A stretch of 64,000 nucleotides of DNA. It comes from AAA164-E04 sp014239995. GTDB lineage: Bacteria; Verrucomicrobiota; Verrucomicrobiia; Limisphaerales; AAA164-E04. The position numbers and the translations under genes are program-made. Positions 44,284 through 52,734 of this stretch are shown piece after piece. The stretch's first letter is position 1. Each line of letters starts with the position of its first letter. The notes below the pieces were generated by a model. It worked only from the letters and a program-made list of their open reading frames with translations, had not been told where the DNA came from and made no database searches. Location: positions 1-64,000 of the forward strand of contig JAQWLM010000107.1 in assembly GCA_029247315.1 (NCBI GenBank), in the 5' to 3' direction.

Positions 44284-45626
44284 CGCAAGTGAGCAACCAT
44301 TCCCAATCCCCCCAGCAGGAGCGCCATGGAGCGTCTCATTTAAAGGATCTCGATTATTCAGTGGTCCAGCAATGCATGCACTGTGGACTATGTCTTCCGA
44401 GCTGTCCGACATATAGTTTGACGCAAGTGGAAAAGCACAGTCCTCGAGGGCGCATAGCCCTCATGAAGGCTATCGCGGACGATGAATTAGAAGTTTCCCG
44501 CCAATTTGCCGAGGAAATGTATTACTGCCTCGGTTGCCTGGCATGCATGAGTGCCTGTCCAGCAGGCGTCAATTACGCTGAACTTTTTGAGCACGCCAGA
44601 GCCGAGGTGGAGCAAAAACAGGTTCTCCACTCGCCCCGACGCTCACTCATTCGTCGTTTCACCATTGGATGGTTGTTTTCCGATCAGCGGCGTCTTCAGT
44701 TCCTGGGCTGCGCCTTGAGGCTCTACCAGCACTCTGGGCTTCAGTTTTTTATTCGTAAATGCGGAATCCTGAAATGTTTACCAAAACGGTTACAGGAACT
44801 CGAAAAGATGACACCCACGGTACAGCCATACTTTTCAAACGAATTACTGGACTTGGTAACCCCTGCTCAAAAAGAAAAACGCTACCGAGTAGCCCTGCTG
44901 ACCGGCTGTGCCCAGGATCTTATTTTCAGCGATGTGAATTTGGATACTGCTGAAGTACTTGCCCGCAACGGTTGCGAGGTCATCACACCAGCCGAACAAA
45001 ACTGCTGTGGGTCCCTTCATGCTCATAATGGAGAGTGGCAGCAGGCCCAGCAGATGGCCCGCGGCATGATCGACCAATTTCCGCCCGAACGTTTTGACGC
45101 CATCATTACCAATGCAGCCGGATGCGGGTCTCATCTGAAACATTATCACTCACTCCTGAAAGATGATCTTCGGTATGCCTCAAAAGCCGTATTATGGGAT
45201 CAGAAAGTCAAGGACATACACGAATGGCTGGCAGCAATTGGATGGGAGACGCCTAATATCCAGCCTACTTCAAAACGTCGAACCACTTACCATGAAGCAT
45301 GCCACCTGGCACATGGGCAACAGATTACACAACAACCCAGGGAAATCCTGGACTCCATTCCAGGCCTTGAAATGTGTGAATTGCCCGAGAGTACCTGGTG
45401 TTGTGGAAGTGCCGGGGTGTATAATATTGTCCAGCCTGAGACCGCGGAACAATTACTGCAGCGCAAACTGGAGCATGTGGAAAGCACAAAAGCCCAGGTG
45501 CTGGCTACGGCAAACCCTGGTTGCCTGTTGCAGATCCTGAACGGTGCTCGAGAACGTGGCATGGATATCGAAACAAAACACCCTATTTCACTTCTCGCAG
45601 AAGCCTATCGCATGGAACAATCCTAG
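44280..45626 (+). CDS. glcF: Glycolate oxidase iron-sulfur subunit GlcF
   Basis: 448 residues. Two 4Fe-4S motifs (CMHCGLCLPSCPTY and CLGCLACMSACPAG) are followed by two CCG domains (ending in NCCGSLHAHNG and WCCGSAGVYNI), as in GlcF, LutA and HdrB-type proteins. Electrons from GlcD would pass through these clusters toward quinone. ATG overlaps the preceding stop by 4 bases. The lnt gene begins 29 bases downstream. Confidence 0.9.
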   Translation: MTQVSNHSQSPQQERHGASHLKDLDYSVVQQCMHCGLCLPSCPTYSLTQVEKHSPRGRIALMKAIADDELEVSRQFAEEMYYCLGCLACMSACPAGVNYAELFEHARAEVEQKQVLHSPRRSLIRRFTIGWLFSDQRRLQFLGCALRLYQHSGLQFFIRKCGILKCLPKRLQELEKMTPTVQPYFSNELLDLVTPAQKEKRYRVALLTGCAQDLIFSDVNLDTAEVLARNGCEVITPAEQNCCGSLHAHNGEWQQAQQMARGMIDQFPPERFDAIITNAAGCGSHLKHYHSLLKDDLRYASKAVLWDQKVKDIHEWLAAIGWETPNIQPTSKRRTTYHEACHLAHGQQITQQPREILDSIPGLEMCELPESTWCCGSAGVYNIVQPETAEQLLQRKLEHVESTKAQVLATANPGCLLQILNGARERGMDIETKHPISLLAEAYRMEQS

Positions 45627-45655
45627 GCTTGTCGTAAAGGGAAGCATCCTTGCAC

Positions 45656-47287
45656 ATGGCATTCCTCCCCAAAAAAGAACGGATCCTTCACCTGCTCGCA
45701 GCTACTGTTCTGGGCCTGATCTGGAGCCTTGCGTATCCAAGCTGGAGCATGACAGGATTCGCATGGCTGATTCCGGCAAGCCTGATCTTCATCAGCCATA
45801 GCAAATCAGGCAGAGGGCATTTCTTGTGGGGGTTTTTCACCGGTTGGATACACTCCGCGACTGCCCTCTATTGGTTGCTGCAAATGCCGTACCTACCCGG
45901 CGCTTTGGCGGCCTGGTTTTTCCTTTCATGCTATGTGGCCTGCTACCCAGGGTTATGGTGCTGGATTGTCTGGCGCGGAATCCGGTCAGAAACGCCCCAA
46001 AGGGATTCCCTGATAAAAAGTTTTATTCTTCCGAACCTGCGTAACATGACTCTTTTCCGTGCACAGACCTTTGCCATCTGTGCGGCTTCACTGTGGGTTG
46101 CATTGGAATTTGCCGTCTCCAATCTGCTCACTGGATTTCCATGGCTGCTCCTGGGAAGCACGCAGCTTCCCAATACCCCCTTTGTCCAGTCCGCCTCCCT
46201 GGCAGGGGTGCCATTGATTTCCTTTGTCATGGTTTGGGCTTCCGTGTCCACTGGGATTGGCCTGAGCCGCTTGCAACTCCACAGAGGAAATCCATGGCGT
46301 TGGATTCCAGATACGATTCTACCGTTATGTTTTGTCACGATCCTTACACTCTTTGGTTATCAGAGGATACGATCCATGGACGCCAATGTACCCTCTTCGA
46401 GTTTGAATATTGCATTGATACAGCCGAACTTCCCACAAGACCTCATCTGGGATCATCAGAAAAGCCAGGTTCAGTTCAAGGAATTGATCCGACTCTCCGA
46501 AGCAGCCCTTCAAACCAATCCTGATATACTGGTTTGGCCTGAGAGCGCGCTTCCTGCCGATATCAAATCCTTCGAACCTGTGTGGGATTTGCTGAAAAAG
46601 CACAAGGTCTGGCTCTGTTTCAATGGCACGGACATTAGAAGAAAGGCTCCGGAGGATGGGACCGTAATAATGTATAACGCAGCGTTTCTGATGGACCCAG
46701 ACGGCATCCTGCAAGGCACATACCACAAAAGACATCTCGTGATGTTTGGAGAATTTGTACCTTTTTCAAAATGGTTTCCATTCCTCAAGAGACTCACTCC
46801 ATTGGAGGCTATGTTTACACCTGGAACTCAGGCAAAGTGGTTTCATGTTTCTGAGCATGCCGCCCATCTGTTTCCACTCATCTGCTTTGAAGACGTCATG
46901 CCTGAACTCGCAAGGGAAGCAGGCAGGGCGAAGACGGATTTCCTTATTAACATGACCAACGACGGCTGGTTTGGAGAAAGTTCCGCACAACTCCAACACG
47001 CATCCCTCGCCGCATTCCGATGCATCGAGAACGGACTCCCCATGGTGCGGTGCGGCAACAATGGCTTGACCTGCTGGATCGATCCTGCAGGCCGCCGCCA
47101 CGCCATGGGATCCATGGAGGATCTCCATGGTCGAGGATTTAAGATAGTTCAGGTCCCCAAGCAATGGAAGGTGGATACTACCTTCTATCAGAAAACTGGG
47201 AATTTATTTGCGTGGATCTGCGTTGGAATTTCGCTTTCATGGTTCCCTCGAGTATTCCGCAAGGGAATGAGGGCCAATCGTGCTTGA
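45656..47287 (+). CDS. lnt: Apolipoprotein N-acyltransferase Lnt
   Basis: 543 residues from the ATG at 45656 (a TTG 6 bases upstream is also in frame). About six membrane helices fill the first 230 residues. The nitrilase-like periplasmic domain has the catalytic triad: E in LVWPESALPA (about 295), K in YHKRHLVMFGEFVPF (about 358) and C in FPLICFEDVMPE (about 409). It transfers the third acyl chain to lipoproteins in the inner membrane. A full triad and normal length argue that it is functional. Confidence 0.93.
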   Translation: MAFLPKKERILHLLAATVLGLIWSLAYPSWSMTGFAWLIPASLIFISHSKSGRGHFLWGFFTGWIHSATALYWLLQMPYLPGALAAWFFLSCYVACYPGLWCWIVWRGIRSETPQRDSLIKSFILPNLRNMTLFRAQTFAICAASLWVALEFAVSNLLTGFPWLLLGSTQLPNTPFVQSASLAGVPLISFVMVWASVSTGIGLSRLQLHRGNPWRWIPDTILPLCFVTILTLFGYQRIRSMDANVPSSSLNIALIQPNFPQDLIWDHQKSQVQFKELIRLSEAALQTNPDILVWPESALPADIKSFEPVWDLLKKHKVWLCFNGTDIRRKAPEDGTVIMYNAAFLMDPDGILQGTYHKRHLVMFGEFVPFSKWFPFLKRLTPLEAMFTPGTQAKWFHVSEHAAHLFPLICFEDVMPELAREAGRAKTDFLINMTNDGWFGESSAQLQHASLAAFRCIENGLPMVRCGNNGLTCWIDPAGRRHAMGSMEDLHGRGFKIVQVPKQWKVDTTFYQKTGNLFAWICVGISLSWFPRVFRKGMRANRA

Positions 47288-47510
47288 ACCGCCTTCCACA
47301 GCCTTCCTTCACCAAACCACTCCTTTTACCACTTTCTCGTACAACTGGCCCGAGTCTCCGTAGGGCAAGTCAAAACACACGCACCCGTATTCCATGTGCA
47401 GGAAACAAAACTCATTCCTGAGCCAAGGCTGGCATCTCATGCCAGGGAATACTTGCCTCAAACCCTGCAATTACCGATGATGCAGCCGTCCTTCGTAAGG
47501 GCTCCTGTCC

Positions 47511-48695
47511 ATGCCATTCCCAATCAGTCATCGCATCGCCCGGGTTCAATCCCCTGTCATTCCCATCGTGGGGCAGTGGGTAAATGAACATCCTGGAACC
47601 ATCTCGATGGGCCAGGGGGTGGTGTATTACCCACCTCCCCCCACGATTGTGGAGGGGTTACAGAAGTTTCATTCCGACCCCCTCAACCATCAATACAAGC
47701 AGGTTCAGGGAATCCCTGAGTTACTGAATGCCCTGAAGTTCAAACTTTCCAATGAAAACGGGATTCAGGTCCAGGCAAGGGATCAGCTCATGGTGACGGC
47801 CGGGAGCAACATGGCCTTCATGAATGCCATCATGGCCATCACCGAATTCGGGGACGAAGTCATCCTTCCCAAACCTTATTACTTTAACCACGAAATGGCC
47901 ATCAACATGCTCGGCGCAGTAGCCCGGTGCGTTGAACCCGGATCAGACATGCTACCTTCGTTGACTTCCATCGAATCAGCCATCACCTCCCGCACCAGGG
48001 CCATTGTCACCATTTCCCCCAACAACCCCAGTGGCGTGGTTTTTCCCAAAAGCCTGCTTACCTCCATCAATCAACTCTGCAGAGAACGGGGCATTTATCA
48101 TATTTCGGACGAAGCCTATGAGTATTTCCTTTACGATGGAGCCACTCATTTTTCTCCTGGCAGCCTGGACGGAAGTGAGACGCACACCTTTTCGCTCTTC
48201 TCCATGTCCAAGGCCTACGGCTTTGCCAGTTGGCGCATCGGCTACATGGTCATGCCTCAAGGGTTAATGGCATCCATCAAAAAAATACAGGACACCAACC
48301 TCATCTGTGCCCCGGTCATTTCTCAACACGCGGGTGTCAAGGCCCTGGAAAGCGGAAAGCCCTACTGCACCCAACATCTCCCCACCATGGCCAAGGTGAG
48401 AGAACACCTTCTGGAGGGCTTGCGTAAACTCCAGCCATTTGTCAGGATTATCCCCTCCACAGGGGCTTTTTATATCCTGATCCAGCTGGACACCCAGATA
48501 CAGCCCTTGGGAGTGGTCAAGAAGTTGATTCAAAAACATCAGGTGGCGGTTATTCCCGGGTCAGCCTTTGGTCTGGAACAAGGCTGTTATTTGAGAATCG
48601 CCTTTGGGGCCTTGAAGGAGGAGACGGCCAACAAGGGCGTCGAACGCCTGTTGGGAGGATTGAAAGCCGTGCGAGATCTAGGGAGGAAAAGATGA
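47511..48695 (+). CDS. PLP-dependent aminotransferase, glutamine transaminase K-like
   Basis: 394 residues, class I/II fold: VTAGSNMAFMNAI, PNNPSGVVFP, DEAYEYFLYDG, and the PLP lysine in FSMSKAYGFASWRIGY. The stop overlaps the next ATG by 4 bases (ATGA, 48692-48695), and the next gene encodes an omega-amidase-type hydrolase. This gene pair is the classical arrangement for glutamine transaminase (using glutamine as amino donor, including the last step of methionine salvage) with omega-amidase. Not class V, so it is not PhnW. Exact keto-acid acceptor unknown. Confidence 0.83.
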   Translation: MPFPISHRIARVQSPVIPIVGQWVNEHPGTISMGQGVVYYPPPPTIVEGLQKFHSDPLNHQYKQVQGIPELLNALKFKLSNENGIQVQARDQLMVTAGSNMAFMNAIMAITEFGDEVILPKPYYFNHEMAINMLGAVARCVEPGSDMLPSLTSIESAITSRTRAIVTISPNNPSGVVFPKSLLTSINQLCRERGIYHISDEAYEYFLYDGATHFSPGSLDGSETHTFSLFSMSKAYGFASWRIGYMVMPQGLMASIKKIQDTNLICAPVISQHAGVKALESGKPYCTQHLPTMAKVREHLLEGLRKLQPFVRIIPSTGAFYILIQLDTQIQPLGVVKKLIQKHQVAVIPGSAFGLEQGCYLRIAFGALKEETANKGVERLLGGLKAVRDLGRKR

Positions 48696-49486
48696 AAGTA
48701 TACGCCTATCAAATGGACATTATTTGGGAGGATAAGGAAGCAAATTTCCTGAAGGTGCTTCATTGGAGCAAACAGACCCAACCGACACCCGGTAGCCTCA
48801 TCGTGCTCCCTGAGATGTTTGCCACCGGGTTTTCCATGGATACTGACATGACACAGGAATCCGCGAATGGCCCCACCGAATCCTTTCTCAAGAGGCTTGC
48901 ACTGGAATACTCCTGTTACATCCTCGCTGGGCTGAACTTCTCCCGTGAAAAGGGCAAACCAGGCAATGACGCATTGCTTTTGAATCCGGAGGGGCAGCGA
49001 CTCGGTCACTATTCAAAAATACATCCTTTCTCAATAGGACAGGAAGACAAGCATTACGCGGCAGGGAAGAAGATTCAATGCTTTCATCTCCCCGGTGGAC
49101 TGAGACTATGCCCCTTTATATGTTATGACCTTAGGTTTCCGGAAGTTTTTCGCAGGGCATTACAGGGCACGGAGGCACCCCACATTTTTGTGGTCATTGC
49201 CAATTGGCCCGACACACGCACCACGCACTGGATACGCCTTCTTGTGGCCCGGGCCATTGAAAACCAGGCTTATGTCATTGGAGTCAATCGTTGCGGATCC
49301 GCTCCCCTTTTGAACTATGACGGGAGCAGCATGATCATCGATCCCCACGGAAAGACCCTTGCTACGGCCGAAACAAAGGAAGGAGTTTGCCATGCTGAAG
49401 TCGATCCCGAGGAGGTAAACGAGTGGCGCAAGCGTTTTCCAGGGTTCCAGGATCGCCGCGACATGAACGAAGTCCATCTTACCTAG
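48692..49486 (+). CDS. Omega-amidase-like nitrilase family hydrolase
   Basis: 264 residues. The Glu-Lys-Cys triad is visible: E in LPEMFATGF, K in YSKIHPFSIGQEDKHYAAG, C in PFICYDLRFPEVFR. The GFSMD- and GQEDKHY-type wording is that of the YafV/omega-amidase branch, which hydrolyses 2-oxoglutaramate or 2-oxosuccinamate and thereby pulls the upstream transaminase forward. Co-translated with that transaminase. Confidence 0.87.
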   Translation: MKVYAYQMDIIWEDKEANFLKVLHWSKQTQPTPGSLIVLPEMFATGFSMDTDMTQESANGPTESFLKRLALEYSCYILAGLNFSREKGKPGNDALLLNPEGQRLGHYSKIHPFSIGQEDKHYAAGKKIQCFHLPGGLRLCPFICYDLRFPEVFRRALQGTEAPHIFVVIANWPDTRTTHWIRLLVARAIENQAYVIGVNRCGSAPLLNYDGSSMIIDPHGKTLATAETKEGVCHAEVDPEEVNEWRKRFPGFQDRRDMNEVHLT

Positions 49487-49566
49487 CTTCGCAATTTTTC
49501 AAACGCACTCACTCCGGCAAGTGGCATGTCGCGTCCGGGCGCCAGGCGATTTAACCTGTGTTGCAG

Positions 49567-51759
49567 TCAGTGAATGGACTTGAGCCATTCCATGAGGAGC
49601 TGATGCTGCCTGGATTGAAACCGGTTCACGTCATCGGCTTGAATGAGTTTAATCTGGGATGACTTGGACTGGGCCCGTGCAACGCAGACAGCAACCTCAT
49701 CGGCATCCGCATGACGATCCTTCCTTGCTGAATAAACAAGACAGGGACGTTGCCCAAGTGCTCCAAGGAGATCATCGTAATCATACGGTAGGCTGGGCTC
49801 CTTTCCATGAAACAAACCCAGCTTCGGCAGAAGACCGTGCCATTCCCACCAGCGGCGTATGCCGCCAGTGGGCTTGAAGTCATGATCCGTCCGCATCGGA
49901 GTGAAGCCACAGAACGTTGCCACTCCCTTGACACGCTCGTCCATGGCCGCCGTGTGCAAGGCCACCATACCTCCCAGGGAGTATCCGACCAAGACCACAC
50001 GGTGAACGTCCAGACCCGGTAATTTCCCTTCGCTAATCCCACCCAATCCATGAACAAAGTCGAGCGCAGATTGGACGTCAAAGACCATCCGGCCAAGCTT
50101 GGACCATTTGGGGTATTTTTCATAAAAAGCCGCCCCCTCGAGCAGGCGATCTCCAAACCCACATTGATCATAGGACAAAACAGCATAACCTGCCTGTGCA
50201 AGGCGATAGTAGATCGTCGTACCCTCCACACCGTATCCCTCGTTGGAACCATGAGAATAGTTAAATGGGTGCAACCAAATGACCACTGGCAACGGTCCTG
50301 AATGTTTCACTGGATAAGCCAGATTTCCATGCACATGGGCACCAAAACTGACTGGCATGCGGACCACTCCCTCGGGTTTCCACCGATCCCGGGACCACGG
50401 AGCCACACCATATTCACTTTCCTTCTGGAGACGAAGCGGTCCTTGCCATATTTGATCAAATGCCTTTGGGAGCTGCCCAGACATCCACTCAAGACGATCT
50501 TTGATACCCGACCCTCGCCCCGGAGGTAGCATGGCCTCGGAATCCTGTTGCTGCCGCCAAAATTTCCAATCGAAATCGTGCAACAGTCGTTCGGGAAATT
50601 CAGAGCGTTCTACCCCTGCCCGACCAAAGGCCCAGTCAAACCAGTCGAGGTTTACCTTGATATGCGCATCGGTGATAGGGTTGTGGTTTCCTTTCCTGTA
50701 AAGAAGCCCCAGTTTTTCTGGTTCTCCAAGGAGTCTGAATGCCTTCTTCGCCTCGAGGTAAGTGCGTTCGACGGCAAAGCTAGGGTCACTACCGTCGTTG
50801 TAAGCCGTATGAATGAGACAGGCACGTGGAGCAATCAGGGCCAACAGGCCGTTGCTTTCAACGGGCAATGCGTTCTCTCGCCCGAAATAATCCTTCACCC
50901 CATCCAAGGCCCATGCCTTGGGAGCATCCATCACCGTTTCCATGAAGGTTTCCCGCCCAGTAAAACGATATCCCGCGGCAGCCGGAGAACCGGCACTGCG
51001 AGAAACCACCGCTTTGATGCGTTGATCAAATGCCGCCGCATAAAGGGATTGTTTTCCATATCGAGAATGCCCGATGATCCCCACCTTTTCTGGATCGATC
51101 TTTACATCATTATGGTGGCTTAATAGATAATCCAGCGCACGACCCGCTAACCACGACTGGATGCCAAGTGAGGAGCACCATGAAGCTTCCGGGTATTCTG
51201 ACTGAAACAAACGCCAAACCGTCTCAAAACCAGGAAAGTCCTTCTCGTGATGATGCACATCTAGTCCCGGGTAGAAGCATGCAACATAACCACGTCTCAC
51301 GGCGGCTTCACCCCATGCGATCTGGTAATACCTTGGCTGCGTCAGTAATAGGGGGAAACCTCCTGGATCCGCATCACCTAAGGTTTTCGGCAACAGAAGA
51401 CGAATCTCGAAAGACCTTTTATTCGGAGTATCAAAGGTCAATCGCACATGGCGCACCCGAACGCCATCTTTCCTTTCCTCTTCATCCAAAACCTGAGATT
51501 CAAGCAAACTCGGTGATCGTTTAGGAAAGTTTCCAAGATAGGTCTCACACCATTGTGCCATGATTTCAGAACGGCGTTCCTGCCACTCGCGGGATGATCC
51601 CACCTTTTCCCCATCCAGGAACTGGAGTACCGGCGGAAGGTCCGCACGTAGCTTGGCTTTCGTTACATCGTCCCCGAACAAGGGCATGCTACAGGCAAGG
51701 TAAGCTAAAAGGAGGTGTAAAACAGGCCCTGCAAGAACATTAGGGTGACGTAAATGCAT
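49567..51759 (-). CDS. Double alpha/beta-hydrolase: CE15-like esterase domain plus second hydrolase domain
   Basis: 730 residues from the ATG at 51759, which gives a signal peptide at 1-29 (LHLLLAYLACSMPLFGDD); an ATG at 51861 would bury the signal. Domain 1 (about 40-385) resembles carbohydrate esterase family 15 (glucuronoyl esterase): nucleophile S232 in GHSRYGKQSLY and histidine near 359 in GNHNPITDAH. Domain 2 (about 485-730) has its own nucleophile S594 in GYSLGG and resembles dienelactone-hydrolase-type esterases. Substrate likely plant or algal glycan esters. Exported. Confidence 0.75.
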   Translation of the reverse strand: MHLRHPNVLAGPVLHLLLAYLACSMPLFGDDVTKAKLRADLPPVLQFLDGEKVGSSREWQERRSEIMAQWCETYLGNFPKRSPSLLESQVLDEEERKDGVRVRHVRLTFDTPNKRSFEIRLLLPKTLGDADPGGFPLLLTQPRYYQIAWGEAAVRRGYVACFYPGLDVHHHEKDFPGFETVWRLFQSEYPEASWCSSLGIQSWLAGRALDYLLSHHNDVKIDPEKVGIIGHSRYGKQSLYAAAFDQRIKAVVSRSAGSPAAAGYRFTGRETFMETVMDAPKAWALDGVKDYFGRENALPVESNGLLALIAPRACLIHTAYNDGSDPSFAVERTYLEAKKAFRLLGEPEKLGLLYRKGNHNPITDAHIKVNLDWFDWAFGRAGVERSEFPERLLHDFDWKFWRQQQDSEAMLPPGRGSGIKDRLEWMSGQLPKAFDQIWQGPLRLQKESEYGVAPWSRDRWKPEGVVRMPVSFGAHVHGNLAYPVKHSGPLPVVIWLHPFNYSHGSNEGYGVEGTTIYYRLAQAGYAVLSYDQCGFGDRLLEGAAFYEKYPKWSKLGRMVFDVQSALDFVHGLGGISEGKLPGLDVHRVVLVGYSLGGMVALHTAAMDERVKGVATFCGFTPMRTDHDFKPTGGIRRWWEWHGLLPKLGLFHGKEPSLPYDYDDLLGALGQRPCLVYSARKDRHADADEVAVCVARAQSKSSQIKLIQADDVNRFQSRQHQLLMEWLKSIH

Positions 51760-51899
51760 GGGATAGCATTTGAAGTTCGTCCCTGAGATTGCAAGTCCAT
51801 TCTTATCAAAACAAAGGATCTCCTCCACTCCAATCATCGGCTTACAGGAAACAATGGACACAGATGTGCCCTCTGGTAGAATCCACTCATCAACACGTC

Positions 51900-52709
51900 A
51901 TGGAGGTGATGAAAAAATGGAAATTGCCGCAGGCCTTGGGAATGTTCAGTATCATCCTGGGGATGATATGGACGCTTGTCAGTGGGACATCCTGTGGGAC
52001 CACTCTTAGGAAACCGGTCGTCCGTCCTCCCCATATTGATGGAGCCAGTTTTGTGGGCAACACGGCCTGCTCGGACTGTCATACCGACTTTGTTGATATT
52101 TTCCCATCAAGCCCGCACGCGCGTTACTACCACGAGGATGAGTCGCTAGGCCACACGACAGGTTGTGAATCCTGCCACGGTCCCGGAAGCCTCCACGTCA
52201 GGGCTGGCGGCGGCAAGGGAGTCTTCATACACAACCCGGGGCGCGATCCATCGACATGTCTGGACTGTCATCAGGAGATCCATGCTAAACTTCAACTACC
52301 AAGCCATCATCCTGTTCTTGAAAACATGATGAACTGCGTTGAATGTCACGATCCTCACGGGAGAGACATCATGAAACCCAGCGGCGGCTTGAGTTTCGCG
52401 CGCCTCAACCAATCCTGCGTTGCATGTCACCAGGAACAAGCCAGACACTTTGTCTTTGAACATGAAGCCATGCGTGAAGGATGCACCGAATGTCACGATC
52501 CGCACGGATCGGTCAATCCCAAGATGCTCATACAGCGTGATTCCAATCTTTGCCTCAAATGTCATGCTCAAATCCAGTTTACAGGATCTGGTGACACGTT
52601 TATCGGAAAAGAAGCCCATGGATTCAACATGCAGGCCGGGAGTTGCTGGACTGCCGGTTGTCACACCCAGGTACATGGATCGATGGTGGATCCAAAAATG
52701 CGGTTTTGA
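51900..52709 (+). CDS. Multiheme c-type cytochrome, MtrA/DmsE-like, eight heme sites
   Basis: 269 residues from the ATG at 51900 (51909 is an alternative). A hydrophobic segment (about 14-30) leads the protein to the periplasm. Seven CxxCH motifs follow (CSDCH, CESCH, CLDCH, CVECH, CVACH, CTECH, CLKCH) plus one CWTAGCH with four residues between the cysteines. The order matches MtrA/DmsE family decaheme cytochromes: CESCHGPGSLH, PSHHPVLENMMNCVECHDPHG, FVFEHEAMREGCTECHDPHGS and CHTQVHGS. Two hemes of the decaheme pattern are missing. A 25-base gap separates it from the porin-like gene. MtrA-type proteins sit inside an outer-membrane barrel and conduct electrons across it. Confidence 0.88.
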   Translation: MEVMKKWKLPQALGMFSIILGMIWTLVSGTSCGTTLRKPVVRPPHIDGASFVGNTACSDCHTDFVDIFPSSPHARYYHEDESLGHTTGCESCHGPGSLHVRAGGGKGVFIHNPGRDPSTCLDCHQEIHAKLQLPSHHPVLENMMNCVECHDPHGRDIMKPSGGLSFARLNQSCVACHQEQARHFVFEHEAMREGCTECHDPHGSVNPKMLIQRDSNLCLKCHAQIQFTGSGDTFIGKEAHGFNMQAGSCWTAGCHTQVHGSMVDPKMRF

Positions 52710-52734
52710 ACCCAATAGGAAGTAGGAAGATGAT

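Noticed and set aside
47420..47445. Hairpin TGGCAT-CTC-ATGCCA before the aminotransferase
   Set aside because: No T tract and no riboswitch-like surroundings; too short to call.
47511..48695. Possible PhnW transaminase for the phosphonate genes
   Set aside because: The fold is class I/II aminotransferase and the gene is coupled to an omega-amidase; PhnW is class V and far different in motifs.
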